64,000 nucleotides of DNA from Atopsyche davidsoni. Taxonomy: Eukaryota > Arthropoda > Insecta > Trichoptera > Hydrobiosidae. How positions within the stretch are numbered: the first letter of the stretch is position 1; every line of letters begins with the position of its first letter. Below, in pieces: positions 1-12,969 of the stretch. The DNA lies in NCBI GenBank assembly GCA_022113835.1, contig JAILWY010000018.1, positions 16,329,501 through 16,393,500 on the forward strand, read 5' to 3'. The notes under the pieces are model-generated. The model searched no databases. It was not told the DNA's origin and was given only the letters and a program-made list of their open reading frames with translations. The position numbers were made by a program, and so were the translations under genes.

Positions 1-3000
1 GTGCCGATGAGATACCCGATAATAACATTTGATTTAATGGTTTATTATGCTAATTTTTAATTATTTTTACGGCAATTAACCGGATGATTCCTTTATTATT
101 TCTTATAACAATCACTTTCGTTTTTTATTGTGGCATGCGATGGAAAGCATGGGCGTAGAAATGGTTTCTATTTCAAACAGAAATATGGCTATACTACTTA
201 CAGTATTGTTCAGTGGCGGTACAAGCAAAATACATTTTGTCAGAATATTAGGATAAATACAATTAAATAGTAGTTAGCTAATATATAAAGCGAGTAAATC
301 TACTCGTTGTTTTAGCGTGAACCATACAACAAATTACTAACGTATGAATTTGTAGTCATCTCTGTCAGAACTCGAGACTTGTACGGATTTCAGCTATTAA
401 CTTTTTCTCATCATCTGAGGTGCGGCTGTGTGGGCTGTCAGTATTATGCTTTTTCTTTGTTGAATATCCTTTTTTGGAAAATGTAGTCCCCCGACCTCTG
501 TAAGTGTTCTAGGCTCTTGGTCATCGAATGGTCACTGGCTTGTCCTGCCGCCGAAATCAAGACACGCTACTGAGAATCACACGTAGAAAACTTCACGGCG
601 AGAGAACATGTGGTTCTAGTGAAATAAAATGGAGCGATGAGACTGGCAGGCATACCAAGGACAGCGATTAGTAGTCAACCTACTTTGTAATACTCAGGTG
701 GGACCTGACTGTTTAAAAGCTCTCACTTTCTACAGCCTACACATTCATAGAAACAAAGTTTAACAGCAACGCTTTTGAAAATTTTCAAAAAGATTTAAAA
801 GAGCTGTGTTGCCTATTATTTTCATATAATTTTGGCCGGTTGTTTTCGTAGACACCAGACACCTGTCTATCCTTCCACAATCTAAAAATATCCTTAGCTT
901 CCTCGATGATATTATATTTTGGTGATCGTTTCGATTGATTGGCAATATTATGCGTATCTTTAAATGTTAACATGTTAACAATTAATAATACTATATAGAC
1001 AACTTTTTAAAAGTATTTTTTTTTTATCTATTAATGTCGCACCATTAACATCAAGAAAAAAAATTCAGTGGCTGGTTACCTTCGCTTGTCTTTCAATGAT
1101 TTATTTGTGTCGAGTTGATCATTGGTCGTGTCTTATGGAGATTGCGTATCAACTTACAATCTTCCCTTTAATTATATTAATAAGATAATATAATTAAATT
1201 ACATAATTATTTAGACTGTTATTTTTTTAAATTTTTACCATACCGTTTTACTAGGTTCTCTTTCCGAGCTAGTTATCTCGTTAGGCATTAAACTGAGCGG
1301 CAAAGTCTACAAATGTAGTTAATGCAACTAATGCGTTTTTGACGCTTAGGCCGCGGTAATTAAAACTAGTATAGTTATAGGAGAAATCTACCTTTTTTGT
1401 CGGTTTGATCTCTCTGTTAATATATTTTTCACACAAGTTCCCTCATATTGTTTGTTTTGCTATTTAATTTATTCATTTTTTTGTAGTAATGCTGTTTTAC
1501 GGGTTGGATTTATGATGATTAGAAAAACGCTTACACCCGTTAGGCTGTTGGGGCGGTGCTGCAGAAAATTTTCTTTGCTATTTATTTATTATTAAGTTGA
1601 AAAAAAGTTCTGAGGTCAACTATAATATATTTAAAAAAATATATGTAGCCTTTTATGTAATGCCATAACATGATCATCTCGATTCTGTATGACCTATCTC
1701 TAGCGGTACAATGTCCAGGCGCCTGCCTTGGAATAATTAGTATATTCTACGATCAGATATGATCTGTTTGTAATAATTCCTCGGAATATAATTAAATACC
1801 TTAAGATTGGTTTTTCTCATATTAGTTCGCAGAATAAAAAAAAAAACAAGATACGAGATAGTAAACTTGTTTTTTTTACAACTATTTAGTAACGATTTCG
1901 AAACTTGAATTTTTTTTGATTCCTGGAAGTTCCCAGTTTATAGACTGGTGTTTTCATAGTAGTTCGTAGATGTTATATACTAAAATATATATCGAGAATC
2001 GAGTCCCTATGTCATAATGAAGATGACACAAGGAAGGAAGGATTGCGGGGTGCATGAACGCCATCATCATCATCTCACACGGACCGTGATAAAACATGTG
2101 TTTTATTAAATATTATCGAATATATCTTTGAGTTGAAAAATAGTTTACACCGAGTTGGCGGAGAAATTCAACTGGGCCGAGTTCGCACTCTTTTTTGTCT
2201 TATTTTCTCCACAACTTCGCAAAAAGACGTCAAAGAGCACGTACGGCGATTTTGTTGTGTAAATAGTCGCATATTCAAACATTGAACTGCCTCAGCTGCA
2301 GTTTCTCACTCGAGAGCAGCACACGAACGGTCAACTATCAGATGGACTGCATTAAGAAATGTAAACAAAATCGCGTTATTTGTTCAGAGCGCGCGGGTGT
2401 GGGCACTTGGAATTGGATTGAATTGAGCTAGAGACATAAGATGAAATGGGTTCGAAGAGGCACACTTCTATCTCTGTGGACGGCAGTCCGCCCAGGGTAG
2501 AGTGTTCCCGAGTGAGGTTCTGTGTGACGGCAGAAGCGGCAGCCTCGCGCGGCAGGTGCCAGGAAGGCAGGCGGTCCCGTTAGGCGCGCGCGCTGAATAC
2601 GGAATGACTCCGAACGGTGCTACGGGTTTGGCGCTTGTTTACGAGCGCTCGCTGGATCGGCTTCGAGGTCACGGCGTGTAGGCTCGCTTGCCAAGGGCGC
2701 CGTCGAGGACTCCCAACCTGAGAGAAGAGCCTTGAGAGTGGTAGTGTTGCTGTCGTTTCGTTGGTTGTGCACCCAAGCTGGCTCAACACGGCTCAACCGA
2801 TTTGCATTAGCCGATAGTTTCCCTTTATTTTGGGTGTTTTTTATTATGGTTTACTTGTGTCACGGAGTATGCTTCAACGTTGACACAGTCTATTCGAAGT
2901 TGTTATGATATGCACGCAAGAAGCAAGAAATCCACCTAAATCAACAGCTTTTTCGTAAATTGACATAAGTAGGAAAATACTACACATAATATTAAAAAAA

Positions 3001-3190
3001 AAAGAATTCAAAATCAAAGTGAATTAATTTTTATGACAAAATTAAAAAAACAAAAAAACCCTTTTTAGGTCATTACGAGTAATATGCCACTGGTTAATGT
3101 TATAATTTTTTAAAATCAACTGTTAGTTAATTAATTATCTAATTAAAAGTATATTAATAGTTAATCACGTTTTTTCAAAATAATTTTTAG
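1..3190. other. Non-coding upstream region with a GC-richer block
   Basis: I see no convincing coding sequence here. Most of the stretch is AT-rich. From about 2380 to 2800 base composition shifts to GC-rich with many CpGs, which in such a genome suggests a promoter or untranslated first exon. The next gene on the + strand starts at 3194, directly after a splice-acceptor-like TTTTTAG, so an untranslated or coding upstream exon in this block is plausible. Short ORFs at 760-973 and 2580-2789 lack recognisable domains. Confidence 0.4.
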
Positions 3191-3193
3191 ACC

Positions 3194-5861
3194 ATGTCAG
3201 GAACAAGTACAACTAATGGAGATCTTTATTCATCCAATGAGTCTGAATATGTCAAAACCACAAAAACGCAGGAAGAAACTGTTCACAAGAATGAGACAAT
3301 ATCACCGAGATATTCTGATAGAGGGATTAAAAAAAACATGATTGTTTTGCAAGAAGAATTGAAAGATTCAAATGAAAGACTGAAAAGTGCTTTGTTGCAG
3401 CAAGAGAGTTTAGTAGAATCTAGTAGAAAAGCTAAATCCACAAATGAAGAGCTTCTTAGGGATAAGAGAAATATAGAATTAAGGTTAGCAGAGAGAGACG
3501 ACGTGGTTCTTAAGTTGCGCAAAGACATAGCATCTCTAGAAGCTGATAAGTCTACTCTTGAATGTAATGAAACCAAATTAAGGGAAGAAACATCAAAATT
3601 TAGAGAAGAACGAAAACATATGTCCATTCAAGCTAATAAAGATCGAATAGCTATTCAAGATCTCCACAGGCAGTGTAAGGAAATGGAAGCCATTCTCGCA
3701 AAAAGACACCCAGACTCAGTGTCAGCATTGATCGGTAATTGTTATATTATTAATTATTCGTTTATTATTCAATATTTATTTTTGTTGATGTTAAGCCAAA
3801 ATATTAATATATTATCGTAGTAATATAATTATCATAGTAATATATAATTTCAGTTGCATCCAAGCATCCCCTTGCAGAGAACAGTACAAAAGTTTTTCTA
3901 GATAATAGAATAAGTCAACTCGAGAATGAGTTAAAAGAGCAGGATAAAAAATATCAGAAGATTTTGCTTACTGTCCAGGAAAAAGTAAATGCGATGAAGG
4001 AAAATTATGAAACCCATATTTCTGATCTAGAAAAGCAAGTTGTAACATTACAGTTATTAAATACAGAGGCAAACAATATAAATAAAAATAAATCTCAAGT
4101 TAGTGTCGCCCTACAAACGGATAATCGGGCTGTGTCCGTGAGCAGTCAGACAATGTCGGTTAAGCCTTTATCAGCTAAGAGCTCCAAATCCAATACCACT
4201 GGTGCTTCATCTGCCACCACTGTCAACACCAAGGAAGACGTGCACTTGATAGCGACAGTGAGGGGTCTGACGTGTGAGCTAGCGCAGAAAGAAAAATGTA
4301 TTGGGAAATTAAATCGAGAGCTTGAAGACTCCAAGAAATTAATTATAAAAATACAAAAAGGAAAAGAAGGTAAACCTTTATTTAATATACTTTTACGTTT
4401 AATTTGAAATTATTTATTAAGATTCCTAACTGGTTTGATATTATTTAGGTTCAGGAAAAATTTTACCTGCAGAGAAAGTTAATAGAAAAACAAGTGCCAG
4501 GTTATTTTCTGGAAAATCACAAAAATCTTCCAGTGATTCTTCGCAAACAGATACTGCAGGAAACAAAGAAAGTGAAAAAATACTCAATGAGGAATCCTCA
4601 ATCTTAAAAAATGATTTGAATTGCTTGCAATCGGACTATGAAAATCTAAAGAAGAAAAGAATAGAAGATGTAAGTCAATAATTTTATGGATATCTAGATG
4701 TATTGGTGGCGTGCAGTAAAGCAATCCATAAATATAATAATAAAGTTTGGTTCTACTATTAAGAAGTAAAGACACTATTGCAATAATAAAAGGCACAATA
4801 CTCTCTTTAATAACAAAAGAAAGCAATAAAAATAGGCCATTTTTGATACATTGCCTGCCCATCGTATCACCGGATTACATACTATTTTTTATTTTATTTT
4901 TCTAAGCAGTAAAATATGATTTATTTTGTTGCAGCTATTTGCATTGCAAACAGCTCATGAGAAGGAGTTGATGTGCTTGAATGTGAAAGTATTGCCGCTT
5001 CAGAGTGACGTGGAGTCATTAAATTCTACCGTAGAAATGTTAAGAAGCCAAATTAAAATGATGGATGAACAGATATCTGTAATAATGTTGGAGAGAGACC
5101 ACTTCAAGTGTAGATCTGAACTGCTCAATACTAAGCTCGTCAAGGCTTCTGTTTGTGGTAGTGATAGATCTTCTATTTGTAATAATAATATTGATAATGA
5201 CAAGGATTATGATTCTTTAAAAATGAAGGTTAGTATTATGTTTTTTTATATTATATAAAATCTTAAGACTTTACTCTTATCGAATTTGATTTCAACATTT
5301 TGAATTAATCGAGGTTGACAGGTTTGCATTGTTAAATTTGCTAAAAATAGCTTATGACACATTTACATTCTCGGGGAACTTATTAAAAATTTCATTAATA
5401 AAATATACTGTGCGGCTATTTGTTTTTTCCTTAAATAAGTTACAATAGAATAAGAATCAATAATTTTTTTTATCGTTTATAAGAGTTAATTTTTTTGACC
5501 TTTTGATATTATCAAACAATTTTTTTATATTTTACAAACAGAAAGTAGTTAAAAATATGGTTATGGGTTGATTATGCAATGATATATTTTTACTCTGTAT
5601 TTTAGTGGAGTTATATATTAAGGGTTATGATTCAATATCAATATCAAAGACGACTGTTAAATTGTAAATAGTAAATTATTTTTACTTTTTATATAGGTTG
5701 TAGAGTTAGAAAAGCGGTATGAAGGAAGAGAGTTGAGACTGAAAACACTAGTTGATTCTTTGGCGAAACTTAAAGATGTACAGATTGGAGGATCATCGTT
5801 TGTTCCTAACTTCAATATTGAAGGAGTACAGCATTCCAGATCGTATCTTCCATTTTCATAA
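3194..5861 (+). CDS. Cep162: CEP162-like coiled-coil centrosomal protein (five coding exons)
   Basis: Exons 3194-3734, 3854-4369, 4449-4669, 4935-5228 and 5697-5861 join in frame through GT-AG introns (phases 1,1,0,0) and give 578 aa ending at TAA 5859-5861. The protein is almost entirely coiled coil, rich in Lys/Glu, with a Ser/Thr-rich break near residues 225-275. The segment RHPDSVSALIVASKHP followed by a block starting FLDNRISQLENELKEQD resembles, from memory, the C-terminal half of vertebrate CEP162/QN1, which binds microtubules at centrioles and helps assemble the ciliary transition zone. Vertebrate CEP162 is about 1400 aa, so this is much shorter. The ATG follows a possible splice acceptor (AG at 3189-3190), so N-terminal exons may lie upstream. 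Other coiled-coil centrosomal families are the main alternative. Exon structure is firmer than the name. Confidence 0.6.
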
Positions 5862-8560
5862 GTAGTAAGAGTTATGTCTGCTTAAAAATGCTAATTTTTA
5901 TATTAATATATGTAAATCATAGACATTAAAGAGTATGATAATTGTACAGAAATTTAGTGATATTGTGCTGAGAATATTATTTTGTGCATAAGTACTTGCA
6001 ATGCGTAATTTCCTTATATATGACATTTTACTGTAAAACAAATAGTCTCATAAGTTCAGGTAAAATAATTAGTAGGGTAAGAAGTAAATATTATGAAATG
6101 CGCCGTATAATATAATTATGATACATTCCCGGCAGGCATATTTTAGTAAATGTTTTAATTTTTGTAATACTTATAACTAAAGTTGTCTGAAAAGAGTATA
6201 TGTATACATATTTAAAAAGAATGGTTTTTTTATTTTTGTTATTTAAAATAAAGCCGAATTCCAGTCTTTCAAATTGGTCATCTAAATATTTCAAAATGTA
6301 TGTCAAGAAAAAAATATGTCAATTTAAAAATTTATAAGATTTATTTAAGTTTTCTTTATTGTCTAAATTCATTAATTTCCCGAGTATTTTTTTAAGATTC
6401 ATTGTTTGAATTTTGGTCTGATGGATTGACTTTATTTTTATGTTCAGAATTCTCCAATAGATTATATTTATAATTTGATTATTTTATTTTTTATTTTTCT
6501 TTATTCCATTTACATCCACAAAGTGCATAGGGACGAAGGTTGGCATTATATTTGTGACAGCTAGTCAACAAACAGTGTAGGTTCTTACAAAAAAGAAGTG
6601 GGTACTAAAACCAAAACTGAGTTAAATATTGATTTCGGGGACATTAAAATGGACACCTACAAGTAGTGCTAACTTGAAAAATCTTATTTACATTTTTTAC
6701 TGAGTAAATGGCCCACATATCATCTGAAGGATAACTTGTAAATAAAGTTAGATAGATCATATTGAATTATGCTACTTAATATTCTAAATGTATTTAATGT
6801 AGCTAATATTGGAAACTCTTTATTATTCACGGTACCTGGATATTCTTATTATATAATTATAACCATTCCTTGGGTATCATACATTATAATTAATAAGAAT
6901 ATTGTCTTTAAGTTTCAATTAAAGCTACCAGTTTTTATTAGGTCAGAGAATAAATTTGTGTTAGACAACTACGTGGTCTTATTAAAAAAAATTGTTATGC
7001 TTGCAAATTAGTTCTGACCGAAGAGATAGAATAAACACCCGTGTGATCTAACTTCCAAACATATATAATTTTATATCTAAACATGAAGTCTTCACAAATT
7101 GCATGCCTTATTCCTTGATGAAACTCCGAATGATTTTCTGATAATATTAAATAAAAATGTTGACATCATAATAAATGATTTCATATCCTCATTGATGATT
7201 GTACTCGTGTATTCCTATTAAATTGATACTGTAGAGCGTATAAAGGATCCTTTAAGTACATTTTATTCAATGGACCTGAATTCAGTCAGATTTACGCAGC
7301 TGCTTAGCTTTAAATGTACCTGTCTTATTGTAGATGTAAAAGAAAATAATATTTAGCTTTCTGGCATTATGTGTTCATGGTAATGTTTAAAGAATAATGT
7401 AACGAAAAAAAATAAAACAGAGTAAAAATTGTGCCATTCACTGCAGCCTTCTCACACGGCTTAAGAAAATATGATCAGTTATATATTTTGTAAAAAGTAA
7501 TATTTTTTTAGAAATTAATCTAATGCTATTTAAAAAATCTAAAATATAATAAAACATGCGTTATAGACAATGTTTGAGATATGTATATTTATTTAAATTG
7601 ATTAAAATGTATGAACTTTTTACTGTACTTATATACCTATACTTTTGGTTTGTTCGTTTGGATATGTGAAATATTTTTGAAATATACAAATTGTTGTAAA
7701 TTATTACTTTTCCTTTTTAATTATGTCCTAAAAATTTCCTATAAGTCAGGCTCTCAAAAAAAGATAAGAGAGTTGAACAATACTACAGAAGTATAACGGT
7801 TGTCAGGTGTTTTGTATTATGAAAACAATTATATTCGATAGAGAGTATCAGTTGCGTAATGTTTTTATTTACAATAATATTTATTTTTTCTTTTGTTTCT
7901 ATGGTTTTTCATTAGTAATTTGTATCCAAAAAATGATGTGTTCTGTATAAAAATTATTGATAAAGACAATGATTATATCTACGTGAAAAGTAAATGCATA
8001 AATATATAAAGTAAATGCGTAAATATTAATTATTTGTATTAGGTGAGTATCATTTTGTCACGTGCAATGGAGATAGAACCTGAGAGAATGTGTAATAATG
8101 AATTGAAGTTGATTTGATTTGTAATTATTAACCATATTACTTGCCTTTTTTATTTGTATGAATGTACAATTCTCATGAATAACTTTGAGAATTAATGAAT
8201 GTGGTTTTTTTTTAATGTGAATTTAATAGCATTAATAATGAATATGGCAATAAAATAAGAAACAAGTATTGATTTTGTATGAAGTAATATATATTTAATT
8301 TGGTTTAATTAGTAACATGGGTATTATATTAATTATTTCTAGGTTTTATATAATTTTTTCAAGTATTTGATTTTAAATTATTGAACAAGCTATAGCTAAA
8401 TTTCTGTAACATTTTATATATATATATGTAATCTATATTTCATTATGCCTACACATTTGAATAGCCCAGGTGATTTGTACGGATCTTAAACACTTAAGTA
8501 TATATTTTTACATCAGCGAAGTAAGCTGCATATATTTATATATTTTTTTTCTACTCTTCT
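5862..8560. other. AT-rich intergenic region
   Basis: This holds the 3' flank of the CEP162-like gene (ATTAAA at 5925-5930 and AATAAA at 6247-6252 are candidate poly(A) signals) and then very AT-rich DNA with no supported gene. Short ORFs at 6769-7011 and 7611-7796 are hydrophobic translations of AT-rich sequence with no homology I recognise. Confidence 0.5.
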
Positions 8561-8567
8561 ATTTATA

Positions 8568-8573
8568 TTTATT
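8568..8573 (-). terminator. Poly(A) signal of the tandem-repeat protein gene
   Basis: AATAAA on the minus strand, about 60 nt beyond the stop codon at 8633-8635 of the secreted repeat-protein gene. Confidence 0.5.
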
Positions 8574-8632
8574 TTAAAGCCGCATTAGAAATTTCCAGGA
8601 TCCATAGTATTCAAGCTTTGATTTGTGCGTTT

Positions 8633-11600
8633 TTAGTTAACCTTGATCTTCGCCATTTCCATGAAATTTTGGACAAAGCCGAAAACTCTGAAAACAAAAC
8701 ATAATATTACCACTGAATCATTGGGAACATTTTTTTTTAAATGTATAATATCATGCAATCAATTGAAATTATTACTTTAATCAAATTATTCTATAATATA
8801 ATTACTGTTAATGATCTATTCTCACCCTGATTTTGGTTTCCCATTGTCATTGGCTGAAGCTACTTGGAAAAGCAGTGCTCCAATGCAGATGGCTTTCAGG
8901 AGTTGTGCTGCCATATCGCTCAGCGGGGCTTTGCTTTCGTAGTTCAGGGAATTTCCTTTGAGCAAATGCTCGTACGCGTTTATTCTGCGATCAAAGCGCT
9001 CGTTGAATGCTCGCTCGATCACTGCTTTTTCGATGCGCCTGTTATCCTTTTCGGCTACAAATTCATTATTTTTGTTGCGAATATTGAGTCCTTCGAAAGT
9101 CCGCGTGGTCCTATCATCGAGTTTATTTTGGGAAATGCGCCTATTGCTGTCCAACCTTAGAGAGGGTTGTCGGATGCCACTGCCGAGGCGCTCCAGGCTC
9201 CTTGCCTCGTGTCCGCTTTCACGAAGCGTGCGAGATTGTCGTCTTTCAGTCAGGCGACTGGTGCGATCTTCACGAACTCGGGACTGTTTGCTTATATCGG
9301 TACTGCTGCGTTCCGAAGTTGCCCTGTCAGAAGAAATCCTTCTGTTTTCACGAATTCCCCTGGAGGTTTCCTGGTTGGAGATATCTTTATTGTTACGTCG
9401 TTCAGACGAAGTTTCTCGACGATCGTTTCCGAAATGACGCCGGTCATCATTTGATCGTATTTGTTCTGTACCATCTTGATTCCTCGGAGAGAGGGATCGC
9501 GACTGAAGCCTCAGATCTCCCTTGCGGTTTTGGTGATTTGCTTCTCGTGTAGCCAGAAGCATATTGATTCTAGTTTCAGTATTTCGAATCCTTGAATCGC
9601 GATTATTTATTCGTGCTGCCCTGTCCATTCGTCGATTTTTATGAGAAATTTCCCGTACTTCTCGACGAAGATCAAAAATACCGCGGACCGCGCGTTCGCG
9701 ACGAACATTTATAATTCTGTTTTCACGGTCATCAATAGAAGACCTGCTTCTTGTGTCTCTGCGCATATCAGACGAGCGCATTTCAAAAACTCGCACGATT
9801 CTACTTGTCGTTTCTCGGTTTTTGAGACGTCGGATTTCAGAAGAAATTTCATTTACATCTCGACGATTTAATGCGACACGAGCGACCGTTCGCTCACGTC
9901 TGCTATTCAAAACCCTGTCACTTCCGTCAGTACTGCGTTTAGAAATGAGGCGCATGTTAAGTTCATGGCTCCTTTCATCTCTGCGTTCCGCAATATTGCG
10001 GCGCTCGATTGGTAGTTTTTCATCAAAACGATCGAGCGCCTCGCGGCTCCTATCTTCTCGTCGATTAGAATGAGATATTTCTCGAACATCTCGGCGATTA
10101 GAAGAGACCTCTCTATTTGCACGGCTTACCCGGGCACTCACTCGATTCTCTCTCGTATCCTTGCGAGCGACGTTTTGAAGCCTTTCACTGGAACGATCAA
10201 GCCTCTCAAGACTCCTGTCTTCTCGACGCATAGAAGGAGATACTTCTCGAGAATCTCGCCGATTTGAAGAGACCTCTTGAGTTTCACGGCTTACCCGAGC
10301 ACTTTCTCGATTCTCTCTTGTATCCTTGCGAGCAACATTTTGAAGCCTTTCGCTGGAACGATCGAGCCTCTCTTGATTCCTATCTTCTCGACGCATAGAA
10401 GGAGATACCTCTCGAGCATCTCGTCGATTTGAAGAGACTTCACGAGTTTCACGGTTTACCCGAGCACTCACTCGGTTCTCTCTCGTATCCTTGCGAGCAA
10501 CATTTTGAAGCCTTTCGCTGGAACGATCAAGCCTCTCAAGACTCCTGTCTTCTCGCCGAGTAGAGGGGGACACTTCTCGTGAATCTCGGCGATTTGAAGA
10601 GACCTCTCGAGTTTCACGGTTTTCTCGAGCACTCACTCGATTCTCTCTCGTATCCTTGCGAGCAACATTTTGAAGCCTTTCGCTGGATCGATCAAGCCTC
10701 TCAAGACTCCTGTCTTCTCTCCGAGTAGAGGGGGACACTTCTCGAGAATCTCGGCGATTTGAAGAGACCTCTCGAGTTTCACGGTTTTCCCGAGCACTCA
10801 CTCGATTCTCTCTCGTATCCTTGCGAGCAACATTTTGAAGTCTTTCGCTGGATCGATCAAGCCTCTCAAGACTCCTGTCTTCTCGCCGAGTAGAGGGGGA
10901 CACTTCTCGAGAATCTCGGCGATTTGAAGAGACCTCTCGAGTTTCACGGTTTTCCCGAGCACTCACTCGATTCTCTCTCGTATCCTTGCGAGCAACATTT
11001 TGAAGCCTTTCGCTGGAACGATCAAGCCTCTCAAGACTCCTGTCTTCTCGCCGAGTAGAGGGGGACACTTCTCGAGAATCTCGCCGATTTGAAGAGACCT
11101 CTCGAGTTTCACGGCTTACCCGAGCACTTTCTCGATTCTCTCTTGTATCCTTGCGAGCAACATTTTGAAGCCTTTCGCTGGAACGATCGAGCCTCTCTTG
11201 ATTCCTATCTTCTCGACGCATAGAAGGAGATACCTCTCGAGCATCTCGTCGATTTGAAGAGACTTCACGAGTTTCACGGTTTACCCGAGCACTCACTCGG
11301 TTCTCTCTCGTATCCTTGCGAGCAACATTTTGAAGCCTTTCGCTGGAACGATCAAGCCTCTCAAGACTCCTGTCTTCTCGCCGAGTAGAGGGGGACACTT
11401 CTCGTGAATCTCGGCGATTTGAAGAGACCTCTCGAGTTTCACGGTTTTCTCGAGCACTCACTCGATTCTCTCTCGTATCCTTGCGAGCAACATTTTGAAG
11501 CCTTTCGCTGGAACGATCGAGCCTCTCTTGATTCCTATCTTCTCGACGCATAGAAGGAGATACCTCTCGAGCATCTCGTCGATTTGAAGAGACTTCACGA

Positions 11601-12748
11601 GTTTCACGGTTTACCCGAGCACTCACTCGGTTCTCTCTCGTATCCTTGCGAGCAACATTTTGAAGCCTTTCGCTGGAACGATCAAGCCTCTCAAGACTCC
11701 TGTCTTCTCGCCGAGTAGAGGGGGACACTTCTCGAGAATCTCGGCGATTAGAAGAGACCTCTCGAGTTTCACGGTTTTCCCGAGCACTCACTCGATTCTC
11801 TCTCGTATCCTTGCGAGCAACATTTTGAAGCCTTTCGCTGGAACGATCGAGCCTCTCTTGATTCTTATCTTCTCGACGCATAGAAGGAGATACCTCTCGA
11901 GCATCTAGACTATTTGAAGAGATCTCTCGAGTTTCACGGTTTTCCCGAGCACTCACTCGATTCTCTCTCGTATCCTTGCGAGCGACGTTTTGAAGTCTTT
12001 CATTGGAACGATCGAGCCTCTCAAGACTCCTATCTTCTCGGCGATCAAAACGACGATCTGAGTATCTGTTCACACGTCGTTCTGATGTAAGCTCTGAAGA
12101 TTCTCTCACCATATTTCTTTGTTCCCTCACCAAACGTTCTCGGAATGTTTTTGTGGCATCTTGCCGTTCTCGAACAATCTGAAACATTTGCTGTCTGTTG
12201 TTACTAGAAAGCGCAGAAGATGGTATCATCCTTCGGGCATTCATTCGAGAAGTATCATCTGCCAGACGACTGCTAGTAATGCTGGTGTCTGTATTGGACC
12301 GACGGCTGGTATCATATCGCAATGATCGGGTTCGGCGGGCACTTCGGATTTCTCGAGCCAGTCGGGACTCTTGCGAGCCAACGGAGTTGAGACGCGACTG
12401 AGACGGAGAAACTCGACGTGCCTGAATCCTGTTTCGAGATAGATTCCGGTCGACTGCCGTACCGGAGGCCTCCTTGTTAGAATTTCTTTCTCCGTATATT
12501 CTACTATTTTCCGTTCCTAGGTGATATCTCGAAATAATCACTCTAGTTTCAGACAAGCCGATGTTATTTTTCAGAGCATTTTCTTTGGCTTGGATCAGTA
12601 TATCATTTTCGATGCTAGATTTTTCATCACGTTGACAAAATTCTCCGCTCGGTTTTACGCCGTTGCAGATGTTTTCGATGAAACTCTTGGAAGGATGGAT
12701 GATCAAAAGTAAAAGCGCTCCTACCGAAAGGAAGGCGTACTTATGCAT
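8633..12748 (-). CDS. Secreted Arg-rich tandem-repeat protein, 1325 aa, unrecognised family
   Basis: Two coding exons: 12748-8826 and 8687-8633. The intron has a GTGAGA donor, a TTTTCAG acceptor and phase 2, and the stop is TAA. The start is the ATG at 12748; the open frame extends upstream but begins there with GTG. The N-terminus (MHKYAFLSVGALLLLIIHPS) is a typical signal peptide, followed by a short region with two Cys. Residues of about 248-908 are 12 tandem copies of a 55-aa unit (165 bp), for example ERLQNVARKDTRENRVSARE followed by NRETREVSSNRRDSREVSPS. Diverged copies precede and follow the block. The C-terminus has a hydrophobic stretch (QLLKAICIGALLF) and ends MEMAKIKVN. Short non-repetitive ends with Cys around a long repeat resemble silk- or glue-type secreted proteins, but the very charged Arg/Glu/Asp/Ser composition is more like trichohyalin. 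I do not recognise an orthologue, and a function as a secreted structural protein is inference only. Confidence 0.8.
10025..12010 (-). repeat. Twelve-copy 165-bp coding minisatellite
   Basis: In-frame tandem array inside the secreted Arg-rich protein gene. Copies differ by only a few bases. Two subtypes can be told apart: one with the endings DSREVSPSTR and REDRSLE, the other with DAREVSPSMR and REDRNQE. They partly alternate, and a two-unit block (units 5-6) recurs as units 10-11, showing spread by unequal exchange or gene conversion. Confidence 0.9.
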
Positions 12749-12880
12749 CTTCAGAGCTTTGGATGAAGCGAAGATCAGACGAAAACACACCTTATCGAAG
12801 AACTCGAAGATTCGACTCGAAAAGAGAACTTGTCGCTTCAGAAGCGACCGGAGAGTGTGCCATATCGAGGGCTTTCCAGG

Positions 12881-12889
12881 CTTTATATA
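12881..12889 (-). promoter_or_regulatory. TATA box of the tandem-repeat protein gene
   Basis: TATATAAAG on the minus strand, 133 nt upstream of the ATG at 12748. This predicts a transcription start near 12855-12865 and a 5' UTR of about 110 nt. An ATG at 12861-12863, followed by a 23-codon reading frame, lies right at the predicted start, so it may or may not be transcribed. A clear TATA box fits an abundantly and tissue-specifically expressed secreted product. Confidence 0.6.
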
Positions 12890-12969
12890 CTAAAAAGCTC
12901 CATGGCAATTTCACACTTTCCTTGGCACGTAACGATTTCAATTTTCCCCCTCCTACGCGTTAAGTGATT

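Noticed and set aside
2580..2789. Minus-strand 69-aa ORF in the GC-rich block
   Set aside because: Low-complexity basic translation of CpG-rich DNA, with no homology or signals. It is better explained as promoter or UTR.
10025..12010. CRISPR-like regularly spaced repeats
   Set aside because: The repeat is a continuous coding tandem array without unique spacers, in a eukaryotic genome.
8864..12401. Numerous plus-strand and alternate-frame ORFs opposite the repeat-protein gene
   Set aside because: They are shadow frames of the 165-bp repeat on the other strand, with no signal peptide or domain and no independent splice or promoter signals.
8822..12790. Upstream start of the repeat protein at 12790
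   Set aside because: The codon there is GTG. The first ATG in frame is at 12748 and begins a clean signal peptide.
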